NCBI RefSeq assembly: GCF_026130175.1
Contig: NZ_JAIGNI010000155.1
Location: forward strand, 34,210 to 98,209
DNA from: Lyngbya sp. CCAP 1446/10
Lineage (GTDB): Bacteria; Cyanobacteriota; Cyanobacteriia; Cyanobacteriales; Microcoleaceae
DNA length: 64,000 bases
Direction of reading: 5' to 3'
The notes beneath the pieces are model-generated. The model was not told the origin of the DNA and searched no databases. It saw nothing but the letters and a program-made list of their open reading frames with translations. The position numbers were made by a program, and so were the translations under genes. Below, in pieces: positions 54,728 to 63,709 of the stretch. Position 1 is the first letter of the stretch, and the number at the start of each line of letters is the position of its first letter.

Positions 54728-56983
54728 TTAAAATCGAAATGGGCCTACCTGCGCCCGAATGATAATTGCCGTGATATTGTCGTGACCGTTGCGTTTGTTA
54801 GCCAGTTCAATCAACTCAGCAACTCCCTGGTCGAGATTAGCTTGGGGATTGAACAGAGGTTCGAGAGTGTTCCGCCAGTGAGTTTCCAACAAATCATTAT
54901 CTGTCAGACCGTCGGATGCCAAAATCAATAAAGTATCTTCGCACAAGTCTAAAAACTGCACGTCAGGCTTGAGAAAATTACCGTCTCGCGGGCCGAGGGC
55001 TTGAGTTAGTTGATAGGCGTCGGGACGAGAATAAGCAGTTTCCGCGTCAACCCCGCGCTTAATTTCGCGTTGCCCTACTTCGTGGTCTGAGGTGATTTTT
55101 TCTAGTGTCTGTCCCTTGCGGAGTCGGTAGAGGCGGCTGTCGCCGACGTGGGCCACGGCGAATTTGGTGTCTTGAACTAAGACTACGACTAGGGTTGTAC
55201 CCATGCGGGCGCTGCCGGAACGGCCGTCCTTTTGATTGATTTCAAAGATGGCTTTGTTGGCTAGTAGGACTCCTTCGCGGATGGTGTCGGCCTGGGGGAG
55301 TTGATTTTGCCAACTGGTTTGAAAGAAGTCTCTGAGGGTTTCAGCGGCTAGTTGGCTGGCTACTTCTCCGCTGTCGTGTCCGCCCATGCCGTCGCAAAGA
55401 ATGTAAAGCCCTTTGGTTTGAAAGATTCGACCGAAGGAGGTTTCGAGTTTGTTAATCTGAGTCCAGATGCTGAAGAAGTCTTCGTTGTGGTCGCGGGTGC
55501 GGCCGACATCGGTGAGGCCGGCATCTTCTAAACAGTAAATCTGGACTGGCATGGGCTGGGTTAAGACTTCGCCAACAACTTCGGGGGGCGAGTTGTCGGG
55601 GATGTGATTTTGGAAACGGGTGGGGGTTAAGGTTGGTGGAGGTGCGGGTTGAAGTTCGAGGGGAACGGTTTCTAGGCGCGATCGCAATTCTTCTATTGTG
55701 CTAATCTCGCCTCTATACATTTGTTGCAATAGTTCGAGCAATGCGCCAAACTGAGTGCGATCGGAATGGTTAAATATCACCTGCCACAGTTGCCCCAAAT
55801 CTACCAGTTGCAGGTTTGAGCCGTCGGGTTCTGGATACAGACGTTCCAGTCGTAAAGAGGCCAAGGAAAAGGAAGAGTCGGGGTTGACTCGCAAATTTGT
55901 CAGTTCCAACAAGCTTTGCCGGCAGCGCCAGGGTTCTAGGGCTGCCCAGAGTTCTGTCATTTCGTGCAGCCAGTATAAGATTTGCTGGGTGGAAGTTTCG
56001 GGTTGACTCCAGCGTTCTACCAGCAGTGGCCATTGCGAACAATCTTCTAGCAGCAGCACTGCCTGTTCGTTGTCTGACCAGCTATCGTGAATGACTGGCA
56101 GGTTGTGAGAAAATTGCCACCGGAGTGCTAGATAAGGTTCAGCTATGCCTTGACAAAGCTCTGCTAAGGCGGAATTGGTCGAATCTTCTCCGTCTGTGAT
56201 TGCTCTGTAGGGAGAAGTTCGTTGGGCGACGCTGGCTCCTTTGGCTGCTAGCATTGCTTTGAGGGGTGACATTTGCAGCGGCTGACAGTCCAATACTGTT
56301 ACTGCTACTGTGTCTGAGGGTTTTCTTGCGGGCAGGGTTTCTAGGAGTTGGTAGCGCTGCTGGCTGTCTAAATAAGCTCCTGCTGGCTGGGAAGAAATTA
56401 AATATTCGGCATTGGAGACGGGGATTTCTGGGGATTGGGGAGATGCGTCGTCGGGGCTGTCTGTTGGTTCCTGCCTTGCTTCAGGCTGTGGTGCGGTTGT
56501 GAAATTGTTGTCAGATGGGGTTATTTCGCGCTCTGGCGCTGTAGTAGAGATTTTTTGGTCTGTTTGAAATGATTCTGGTGCGATCGCCCCTACGCCAACC
56601 ACAATGTCAATTTCTGGGCTGCTGCATTCGGCGGCATCGGCCTGTTGAGAATCGGCGGTGATTTCTGTTTTAATGGCGTCTTTGATTGGTTTGGGAGGGT
56701 TTTGGGCCGATGCGGTTGCTGAAAAATTGTCGGTTTTTTGTGTAATCTCGGCTGATGGTATGGTTGACTGGTCTAGCTGGACTACTGGAAAGTTCGATCG
56801 ACCGTAGATTACTGCCCGCCACACTTGACCTGTTGCGACGCCACAATTCTGACATAATGCGGCGCTAACAGCGACTTCGGTACCGCATTCGTGGCAAGGT
56901 TTGTAAATTAGGGAATTTCCGCATTGTTGACAAAACTTGTTTGGGTCGGGATTTTCAAATTGGCAGCGGGGACAGAGGAGCAT
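54728..56983 (-). CDS. PP2C-type protein phosphatase with double zinc ribbon
   Basis: The 751-residue protein starts with two zinc-ribbon knuckle pairs, Cys4/7/18/21 and Cys30/33/44/47. A long acidic low-complexity stretch follows (about 75-205), then a middle domain (about 205-470) that looks like a degenerate kinase-fold or kinase-associated region (LLEDCSQWPLLVERWSQPET). The PP2C domain is at about 495-748: DVGRTRDHNEDFFSIW, LCDGMGGHDSGEVAS, AHVGDSRLYRLR and LASDGLTDNDLLE, with the metal-binding Asp residues present. It removes phosphate from Ser/Thr and is the likely counterpart of the FHA kinase encoded downstream. Confidence 0.92.
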   Translation of the reverse strand: MLLCPRCQFENPDPNKFCQQCGNSLIYKPCHECGTEVAVSAALCQNCGVATGQVWRAVIYGRSNFPVVQLDQSTIPSAEITQKTDNFSATASAQNPPKPIKDAIKTEITADSQQADAAECSSPEIDIVVGVGAIAPESFQTDQKISTTAPEREITPSDNNFTTAPQPEARQEPTDSPDDASPQSPEIPVSNAEYLISSQPAGAYLDSQQRYQLLETLPARKPSDTVAVTVLDCQPLQMSPLKAMLAAKGASVAQRTSPYRAITDGEDSTNSALAELCQGIAEPYLALRWQFSHNLPVIHDSWSDNEQAVLLLEDCSQWPLLVERWSQPETSTQQILYWLHEMTELWAALEPWRCRQSLLELTNLRVNPDSSFSLASLRLERLYPEPDGSNLQLVDLGQLWQVIFNHSDRTQFGALLELLQQMYRGEISTIEELRSRLETVPLELQPAPPPTLTPTRFQNHIPDNSPPEVVGEVLTQPMPVQIYCLEDAGLTDVGRTRDHNEDFFSIWTQINKLETSFGRIFQTKGLYILCDGMGGHDSGEVASQLAAETLRDFFQTSWQNQLPQADTIREGVLLANKAIFEINQKDGRSGSARMGTTLVVVLVQDTKFAVAHVGDSRLYRLRKGQTLEKITSDHEVGQREIKRGVDAETAYSRPDAYQLTQALGPRDGNFLKPDVQFLDLCEDTLLILASDGLTDNDLLETHWRNTLEPLFNPQANLDQGVAELIELANKRNGHDNITAIIIRAQVGPFRF

Positions 56984-57376
56984 AGGGGTTTTATATTGGA
57001 GATGTGCGATCGAGTTTGAGGGTTCGGCAGTTTTGGGTTTTGGGCTGTGAGTTATAGGTTATGAGTTTTGGGCGTGACTCGCAACGGATAACTCCCATTG
57101 CCATATACCTTATTTTATCGATGAATTGAGAACTAAGATATTTCTTACAACTGAGATGTTGCGTCCCTGTCAGGAATTAGCCCTGCGAGGGAGAGAGGGA
57201 GAGGGGGAGAATGGAGAATGGGAGAATGAGAATAGAGGATTGAAATATACAATTTAAATCCAGTAAAGTTTGAAAGCCTTCTCCATCTAAGATTTCGCGT
57301 GTTCGCCTGACAAAAAAGTTATTTGATGAGTGGAACAGGCATCTTGCCTGTTTTTCATCATTGTGGCAGATATCAA
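56984..57376. other. Intergenic region between recJ and the PP2C gene
   Basis: The region carries purine-rich GAGGGAGAGAGGGAGAGG repeats (57185-57215) and the hairpin at 57334-57352. No gene is visible. Confidence 0.5.
57334..57352 (-). terminator. Small hairpin after recJ
   Basis: Arms AACAGGC (57334-57340) and GCCTGTT (57346-57352) lie 24 bp past the recJ stop on the minus strand. The T-run is on the plus-strand side, so termination of recJ is uncertain. The same hairpin type is a common dispersed repeat in cyanobacteria. Confidence 0.4.
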
Positions 57377-59944
57377 TTAAAAGGGATTTTCTGTATAATC
57401 TTCTTGAAAAATGGTCTCTCGCGCGATCGACACAATGGTAGAAATGGGTACTTCACAAAAATATTTCCTGCGGAATTGTTCTTCAGAGACTGCTGCTAGG
57501 AATTGCGCTGCATAACGGGCGGCGATGGGGGAATTTTGCTCTGAGAATTGGGTTGAGGGGCTAGAAAATAAGGTTTTGGAGATGTGATCTCCGATTTCTC
57601 TGGTTTCGGGTTGTCTGGTGATGTGGAAAGCTCGATCGCGATAATTGACTTTGAAACCGAGATGTTTTAATGTGGTAAACCCTAGTTGCAGGGAAGTGTC
57701 GCTGATGGCGAGTTTTTGGCGGAGTTGCTGTCTGGTGACGGGTTTGTTGGTGCGGCTGAGGTATTTGGCGATGCCGATTAGCTGTTGGCAGATTTGCTGC
57801 GGGGCTACGAATGGCGGTAATGTATAGGCGATCGCCAGTTTTTGTTGCTTCTGCTGTGCTTGCCGAAACCAGACGCGCAATTCGTCCCAGCTTGCGGGGC
57901 ATTCTTTAAGGATAATTGAGTTTTCGCGATCGAGCATTCCTGAATTGTCAGCTAGATTGTCCGCTGAAATTTGAGATTCCAAGTTTGTGCTAACCGCTAA
58001 CAACTCTTGATCATTATTTCTATTACGCCAGTCTAAGATCCAATCTATTTTAGTTGGGGAATTAATTTTGCCCTCTTCCGTGCGGGAATGCACTGATATC
58101 AACCGCACTTCATAGTCCGATGTATAAGTATTAAAATCGAGTTCAACAGTGGCATCGCACCGCCCTTCGGGAACTTCGTCTCGATAGTGTCCCCACCAAA
58201 TGCCTGAAAATCCTTGATCGCTAGATTCATCCCAAATTTCAAAAGAAGTTTTGATATACTTTACTTCTTTTCCTTGTGAATCTTTAATATTCCTATTGTA
58301 GATATTCTTAAACCAGCAGTTTTCAATCAGCAATTTAGGTGCGGGGTTGCCCATTCCACAGGGTTCGAGCAATTTTAACTCTTGAAATAACTGTTTGCCT
58401 AATTCGGCGACAGTAATTTTTAAGTCGGCTTGAACAGGGGCGGCTGTTAAACTATCTATGCTGTATTGTTGTCGCAGTTGCTGATTTACAGCATCGGTAA
58501 ATAAAGGAATATTTTCAACAGGGAGACTCAATCCGGCGGCGAAGGGATGACCGCCGAATCTATCCAATAAATGTGCTTGATCTTTGACTAATTTATAAAG
58601 GTCGATTTGATTTGCTGAACGGGCAGAACCGCGGGCGATTTTAGATTTGGGATTTGGAATTTTAGATTGGGAAAGTTTTTGCGAATCGGGGTTGAAAGAA
58701 TCGATAAGCTGAGTGTCAGGAAGAATTTCTTTGATTTCTTCGCTACCTTCTGTGCAGAATAAAATTACCGGGCGGCCGTATTCTTGGGCGATTTGTCCCG
58801 CAACTAATCCTAATACTCCTACGGGCCATTGTGGGTCACTGAGGACAATCACGCTGGTGGTTGAGATGTCGAGTTTAGCTAATTTTTGGGCTGCATCTTT
58901 AGCCACATCTTTTTGCAAAGATTTGCGTCTGGTGTTGGCAATTTCGGTTAAATTTGCTAGTTCTTCGCAGCGTTTTTTGTCGCGGCTGGTGAGGAGTTCT
59001 ACGCAGAAGCTGGCGTCGCCTTGGATGCGGCTGACGGCGTTGATTCGGGGGCCGAGGCCGAAGGAAATGTCGGTTGGGCGATCGCCCGCTCGTTTGCATA
59101 GTTCGAGTAATTTAGCAACTCCCGGACGAGTGGGATTTGCAATTTGTTTTTGCAGTTGTTCGATGCCGAGTTGTGCTAAGTAGCGACAGTCTCCTGTAAG
59201 TTGGACTAAATCGGCAATTAAGCCGATCGCCACTAACTCCAATAAATCCGTAAGCGGGCGCTGCGGAATATCCGGCAATGTGTGATATAGTGCTTCGATT
59301 AATTTGTAAGCTACCGCAACGCCCGACAAGTTAAACAGTTGGTGGTTGGGATCAAAGTAGCGGGGATTGATGATTGCTGTCGCTGGCGGGCGATCGTCTG
59401 GTAATGTATGGTGGTCAGTGATAATTGTATCGATGTTTAAGCTAGTGGCATATTCGATTTCGGCGATGTTTGTACTGCCTGTATCACAAGTAATAATTAA
59501 GCTAATTCCAGATTTTGCTAACGCATCTATTCCTGAGATATTAAGTCCGTGAGATTCAGTTAATCGGTTAGGAATGTAATAAATTAATTGCTCATTTTGA
59601 ACAAAAAACTCTCCCAATCCATCCCACAAAACAGAGGTTGAGGTAATGCCATCAGCATCAAAGTCTCCCCAAATAGCGATTTTTTCGGCATTGTTTATTG
59701 CTTGCTGAATTCGTTCCATCGCCAAATTTATTTCTAGTCCAAATTCAAAGGGACTTGCTGGCTGGTAAAGTTTGGGATTTAAGAAACCTGGTATTTCTTC
59801 GGGGTTTTGAATTCCTCTATACCAGAGAAGTGCAGCCGCATAGTTTCCCGGAAGTTCTGGCACGTGATTTCTGACAGCTTGGATTAGCCAATCTGGGGGT
59901 TGGGGTAAGGGTTGATTTTGCCAGTTTTGAAGTAATTCTGTCAT
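57377..59944 (-). CDS. recJ: Single-stranded-DNA-specific exonuclease RecJ
   Basis: The 855-residue protein has the DHH phosphoesterase core (IWGDFDADGITSTSVLWDGL, then TDHHTLPDDRPPA), the DHHA1 region with FGGHPFAAGLSLP, an OB-fold part and a C-terminal extension of about 230 residues usual for cyanobacteria. It degrades single strands 5' to 3' in recombination and repair. Around residue 420-440 the stretch SKIPNPKSKI is translated from a repeat of the ATTTTAGATTTGGGATTTGG type, a short insertion before the conserved ARGSARSANQIDLY. The frame is open throughout. Confidence 0.94.
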   Translation of the reverse strand: MTELLQNWQNQPLPQPPDWLIQAVRNHVPELPGNYAAALLWYRGIQNPEEIPGFLNPKLYQPASPFEFGLEINLAMERIQQAINNAEKIAIWGDFDADGITSTSVLWDGLGEFFVQNEQLIYYIPNRLTESHGLNISGIDALAKSGISLIITCDTGSTNIAEIEYATSLNIDTIITDHHTLPDDRPPATAIINPRYFDPNHQLFNLSGVAVAYKLIEALYHTLPDIPQRPLTDLLELVAIGLIADLVQLTGDCRYLAQLGIEQLQKQIANPTRPGVAKLLELCKRAGDRPTDISFGLGPRINAVSRIQGDASFCVELLTSRDKKRCEELANLTEIANTRRKSLQKDVAKDAAQKLAKLDISTTSVIVLSDPQWPVGVLGLVAGQIAQEYGRPVILFCTEGSEEIKEILPDTQLIDSFNPDSQKLSQSKIPNPKSKIARGSARSANQIDLYKLVKDQAHLLDRFGGHPFAAGLSLPVENIPLFTDAVNQQLRQQYSIDSLTAAPVQADLKITVAELGKQLFQELKLLEPCGMGNPAPKLLIENCWFKNIYNRNIKDSQGKEVKYIKTSFEIWDESSDQGFSGIWWGHYRDEVPEGRCDATVELDFNTYTSDYEVRLISVHSRTEEGKINSPTKIDWILDWRNRNNDQELLAVSTNLESQISADNLADNSGMLDRENSIILKECPASWDELRVWFRQAQQKQQKLAIAYTLPPFVAPQQICQQLIGIAKYLSRTNKPVTRQQLRQKLAISDTSLQLGFTTLKHLGFKVNYRDRAFHITRQPETREIGDHISKTLFSSPSTQFSEQNSPIAARYAAQFLAAVSEEQFRRKYFCEVPISTIVSIARETIFQEDYTENPF

Positions 59945-59967
59945 AGGTTATTTCATAAATTCCTGTA

Positions 59968-60024
59968 GGGGCGGGTTCACCAACAATCTTTAATTCAAAT
60001 CGACAATATCTATAAACCCGCCCC
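59968..60024. repeat. GGGGCGGGTT inverted repeat between recJ and the nuclease gene
   Basis: Arms GGGGCGGGTT (59968-59977) and AACCCGCCCC (60015-60024) pair perfectly across a 37-nt A/T-rich loop. A related start is at about 10392. It lies in the 123-bp gap upstream of recJ. Confidence 0.85.
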
Positions 60025-60067
60025 CACCCAGCGACGATCCAAAGAGTTTGGATAGTAAAATTTTTAG

Positions 60068-60883
60068 TTAAATAGATATTTCCTCGATTATAGCAAGATT
60101 TGGCAGCCAATTTACGGGAGTTTCTGCAGGAAGATTTGATGAGGAAGCTTTGCTGTCTTGGGTGCGGTTACAGCGAGTGGCGAATTGACAGGAATCGCAG
60201 AGATTGGAACTAATTTGTACTTGGGGGAAGAATTCGCCGCCTTCGGAATAAGGCTGTCGCCAGTCGGTTAGATGCTGCAATATTTGGCTTAAATCTTGTT
60301 TTGTGCGATCGTGTTCTGTTTGGTTGTAAGAAAATGTAAGTTTTTGCGGCGGTTCTTCTCCTTGTAATTGTACGAACCAGTATGTCATAGAAACTTGTTC
60401 GGGGGAATAGTCGCTGGTTTCTACTAGAACATATAAATAGAGGCGGGTTTGCCAACTTTCGGCGATCCATTTTGATTTTTGAGGGCGCGGATAGGTTTTC
60501 CAGTCTATAATTTGGGCTGTGTTTGGTTCTGCTATTAGCAAGTCATAGATCACGGTGAATAGGTAGTCTTGAAAAATTAGGATGCGCGGGTGTTCGGCTT
60601 GGCGGAAAATGCGATCGCTATTTTCGGAATTCGCGAAAAGTTCGGGGGCGGTGTTGATCAAGGCTGCTACACAACGTCCTAATTCTGGGTCTTGTTGGGT
60701 GATATATTCAATGGGGAGTCCGAGTTCTCGCTGCTGCATCAATAGGTGAAAGTGGCTGCCCCATGTGAGTTTTTCTTTGTGCTCTGGGGAGGCGGTGGTG
60801 GCCAGTAGTTCTAGGTAGCTATGCTGGAATTTGCGGGGGCATTCTTCGAGGATTTTGAGTTGGGTTTGGGATAGTCGGAGCAT
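60068..60883 (-). CDS. PD-(D/E)XK nuclease family protein with probable Fe-S cluster
   Basis: The 271-residue RecB/Cas4/AddB-like nuclease has Asp in VIYDLLIAE and the core IIDWKTYPR (D-x-K), followed by TRLYLYVLVE. One Cys near the start (Cys15 in EECPRKFQ) and three near the end (CDSCQFATRC at 229-238) follow the C...CxxCx5C pattern that holds a 4Fe-4S cluster in AddB and Cas4. It is just upstream of recJ on the same strand, so the two nucleases may be transcribed together. Confidence 0.88.
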   Translation of the reverse strand: MLRLSQTQLKILEECPRKFQHSYLELLATTASPEHKEKLTWGSHFHLLMQQRELGLPIEYITQQDPELGRCVAALINTAPELFANSENSDRIFRQAEHPRILIFQDYLFTVIYDLLIAEPNTAQIIDWKTYPRPQKSKWIAESWQTRLYLYVLVETSDYSPEQVSMTYWFVQLQGEEPPQKLTFSYNQTEHDRTKQDLSQILQHLTDWRQPYSEGGEFFPQVQISSNLCDSCQFATRCNRTQDSKASSSNLPAETPVNWLPNLAIIEEISI

Positions 60884-61020
60884 TTTTATTTAGGGATTTT
60901 AAGTGTGATATAGTTGATAGCTATTGTGGCAAAATTAATATTTTTTTAACCATAGATGGAGGTAGATGATGCAGATACATTAGGGAGCCAGTTTTAGGAT
61001 GAGATTCTGATCGCTGATCC

Positions 61021-61381
61021 TTAACCCCAAGCACTTAAAAATTCGACTTGATTGTACATTTCCTCTGCGGATTTAGTAGCTATAATTTTTAGCAAGCGAC
61101 GCAATTGTTCACCAACTGAATAATTCTGCTGTCCCAAGATTATGCCCATATGTTCTTCGGCTTGTGTTGTAAAAGCAGTATGCAATCGATAAAAATTCCT
61201 AGTATTAAAGCTAGTAGGTTGCTCGATGATTTTCATTGGCCCAATGCAAAATTTCTTCATCGCTGCGAGATAGCATTCCTATTTATGCAACAGAAATAAC
61301 ATCAACACCCGGCAGGCGTAGAGCATCAATCAGAGCGGAATTCATCGCATCTTCGTCTAGCAGTAGTAGAATAATGCTCAT
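61021..61381 (-). pseudogene. Broken DUF5615 (PIN-like) toxin gene
   Basis: The gene starts at ATG 61381 (MSIILLLLDEDAMNSALIDA), the typical start with LLDED. It meets a TAA after VISVA, where the family has Glu, then continues IGMLSRSDEEILHWANENHR. A one-base insertion follows at about 61215; the remaining part (SFNTRNFYRLHTAF to YNQVEFLSAWG) is in another frame and ends at 61021. The start overlaps the stop of the DUF433 antitoxin (ATGA), so the pair was once coupled. Confidence 0.85.
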
Positions 61382-61683
61382 GGATTAATCTTGAGGTTTT
61401 GGTAGTGTAACTCTGCTAACTGTTCGTAAGCTGCTTGTTCCTCAGCTAAATCTGTATCAATCTCTTCTCGATTAGCATGATAATACGTTAAAGCTGCATA
61501 AACTTGTGCGATCGATAAGTGAGTCGTCAGTCTAGCAATTTCTTCCGCACTATTACCCTGCTTGTACAAAACGGCGATGCGGTGGACAGAAGTACCAGTT
61601 TCAGCAATAATGGGACGCCCGCCTCGAAGGTTGCGATCGCGGATAATTAAAGTCCCAATGTCTACTACAGTTGTTGTTGTCAT
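61378..61683 (-). CDS. DUF433 family antitoxin
   Basis: From ATG 61683 the protein has 101 residues (MTTTTVVDIGTLIIRDRNLR). It has a helix-turn-helix-like core VHRIAVLYKQGNSAEEIARL and a C-terminal acidic helical part. DUF433 proteins are antitoxins of DUF5615 toxins, and the gene overlaps the broken toxin gene by 4 nt. A longer frame to 61812 contains a short fossil of the neighbouring RelE start and is not the gene's start. Confidence 0.88.
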   Translation of the reverse strand: MTTTTVVDIGTLIIRDRNLRGGRPIIAETGTSVHRIAVLYKQGNSAEEIARLTTHLSIAQVYAALTYYHANREEIDTDLAEEQAAYEQLAELHYQNLKINP

Positions 61684-61859
61684 ACATTTTTTTAAGTCGG
61701 TTAACTTGATTATATAGATTTCTTCTAAAAATGTGTAACTGTTTATGCCCCTGACGGTTCTATTCGATCGATAATTGCGTAAAAATTTGAGAATGATTAA
61801 GGGCGATCGCACTTATCTTTCCCAAGTGCGATCGCACTTTCACATCGATCCAACCTTAA

Positions 61860-62165
61860 TTAATCTTCCCCTAACTCTGAAAACAATAATTCCAAGTCTC
61901 GATCGCCCCGCAGCACGTGAGCAATATCAATCCCGTCCACTCTGGGGTAGTAAAAAATTAAATAATCCCTAACCCTAAATCCGCGTAAGTTCGAGGCTAA
62001 CCTCTCATAGGGTTTGCCCATATTGGGAAATTCGGCGACAAGTTTACATTTTTGACGAATTACATCAAAAAGCTTGCTGGCTGTCCTAGGATTATTTCGA
62101 CTAATATAATCGCAAATCTCATTCAAGTCTCGGACAGATTCATCTGAAAATGTATAACTGTTCAT
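61860..62165 (-). CDS. RelE/ParE family toxin, without a visible antitoxin
   Basis: The 101-residue protein (MNSYTFSDESVRDLNEICDY, FPNMGKPYERLASNLRGFRV, IFYYPRVDGIDIAHVLRGDR) is a type II toxin of the ParE/RelE fold. ParE-type members poison gyrase, RelE-type cut mRNA; the subtype cannot be told. No antitoxin gene is seen directly upstream (62166-62400); only a short frame without start (LYGGYVYCKVYKYLLERILD) lies there. It may depend on an antitoxin elsewhere. Confidence 0.88.
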   Translation of the reverse strand: MNSYTFSDESVRDLNEICDYISRNNPRTASKLFDVIRQKCKLVAEFPNMGKPYERLASNLRGFRVRDYLIFYYPRVDGIDIAHVLRGDRDLELLFSELGED

Positions 62166-62533
62166 TAGCTTTCCTTGTGACTACACAGTTGTTTAACGTC
62201 CAAAATCCGTTCAAGTAGGTATTTGTATACTTTGCAGTAGACATAACCCCCATAGAGGTTTTTTTATCTAGCAACCTCTGTCCAGTTATTAGTATGTGGG
62301 AAAGGGAAAGAGAATTACACTTAATAGTCTAAATATTTAGACTATTAATTTTACACAAAGAGCTGAAACAGCGAGGTTACGTCGAGCGCCCACTTCAGAT
62401 CGGTACAAATAAAAAACCCCTCATGCAATCTTACTTTTCACGGCATCTCTGAAAGGTAGAGTAGGAGGTCATTCTAGGCAAAAGGGGTAGATGGTGATAT
62501 AATCTGGTTAAAATCAAGTAAAGGCAGGCAAAA
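62166..62533. other. Intergenic region before the IS4-type element
   Basis: The left end of the IS4-type element should lie here, but I could not place its inverted repeat. A relic reading CKVYKYLLERILDVKQL lies on the minus strand near 62170-62240. Confidence 0.4.
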
Positions 62534-63643
62534 ATGTTGAACTGGTGGGAGAAAAATTTTGCAACTTGTGAATTAGGAGATGAGAGATTAAACAATAGAG
62601 CCTATGCAATCGGCCAAGCCCTAAGCCAAGGGTTTGGGAAAGGATTGTCAGAAATATTCTCAAATGCAAACGAGCTAAAAAGAGCTTATGAGTTTTTGCC
62701 AACAGCAAAACAAAATTTGACAGAATAATTAAACCTCACTGTCAAATGACCTGTGAAGCCGTGGAAGAATATGAAGTCGTATTATCCGTAGGAGATACCA
62801 CCTTTCTCGATTATGGCAGCATCAAAGCCAAAAGGGAAGGATATGGGCCCACAGGCAACGGTGGCAACGGATTAATTTTACATAGTGCCTTGGCGCTCAC
62901 TCCCGAACAAGGACAAGTAATGGGACTGTTATGGCAAAAGCTATGGAACCCTTGAGCACAAAGAAAAGCCACCGAAGGATGAAACCGCAGCAGCCAAAAA
63001 ACAACGACAGCTTTTAGCGCGAAAAGCTGCTCGTCAACGCCCATTTGAAGAAAAAGAGTCTTATCGATGGGTAGAAGCGATGACCGAAGTCGAGCATGAA
63101 GTCAGTAATAGCACCCGAGTAATTCATGTTTTCGACCGAGAAGGAGATATTACTGAAGTGTTCGACTCTTCACGTCAACTGAAACATACAGGAGTATTAG
63201 TACGTGCAGCTCATGACCGTAGTCTAGACCAGAATAGCGAACGTCTGTGGAAAAAATTGGAATCGCAACCGAGCAGATTTGAGCAGGAAATCAAAGTACC
63301 AGAAACTGGTAAACGTCAGGGAAGGATAGCTTCATTGGCAGTGCGCTTCTCTCAAGTTCAGCTACGAGTTCCCTATCGCTTTGATAATCGTGATTCATTA
63401 CAAGTTTATGCTGTTTATGCAACTGAAATTAATTGCCCAGAAGGCGAAACACCTTTAGAATGGATGCTTCTAACTACCGAAGTCGTAGAAGATATCGAAA
63501 CTGCCCTCAAGATTCTGCGTTGGTATACTTATCGTTGGCGGGTGGAAGATTATCATAAAATCTTTAAGTCTGGCTGTAAGTGTGAGCGCTACAGACTTGC
63601 TGCTGAGGGTATGAAGCCCTTGTTAGAGAGTCCCACAGAATAA
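62534..63643 (+). pseudogene. Broken IS4-family (Tn5-type) transposase
   Basis: The N-terminal domain starts at 62534 (MLNWWEKNFATCELGDERLN). One base is missing after LTE at about 62727, and the frame resumes as IKPHCQMTCEAVEEYEVVLS with the first catalytic Asp in VGDTTFLDYG. A second frameshift follows KLWNP (about 62955). The part from about 63080 has the second Asp in VFDREGDI and the Y-x2-R-x3-E-x6-K signature in YTYRWRVEDYHKIFK. The end (MKPLLESPTE) departs from the family near 63625, where the next element begins. It cannot make a working protein. Confidence 0.9.
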
Positions 63644-63709
63644 ATGATCCTATAATAACCGAAAGATAATTTCAGTGTGTAGCCTATCTTAATTTCTCTA
63701 AAATCTATC

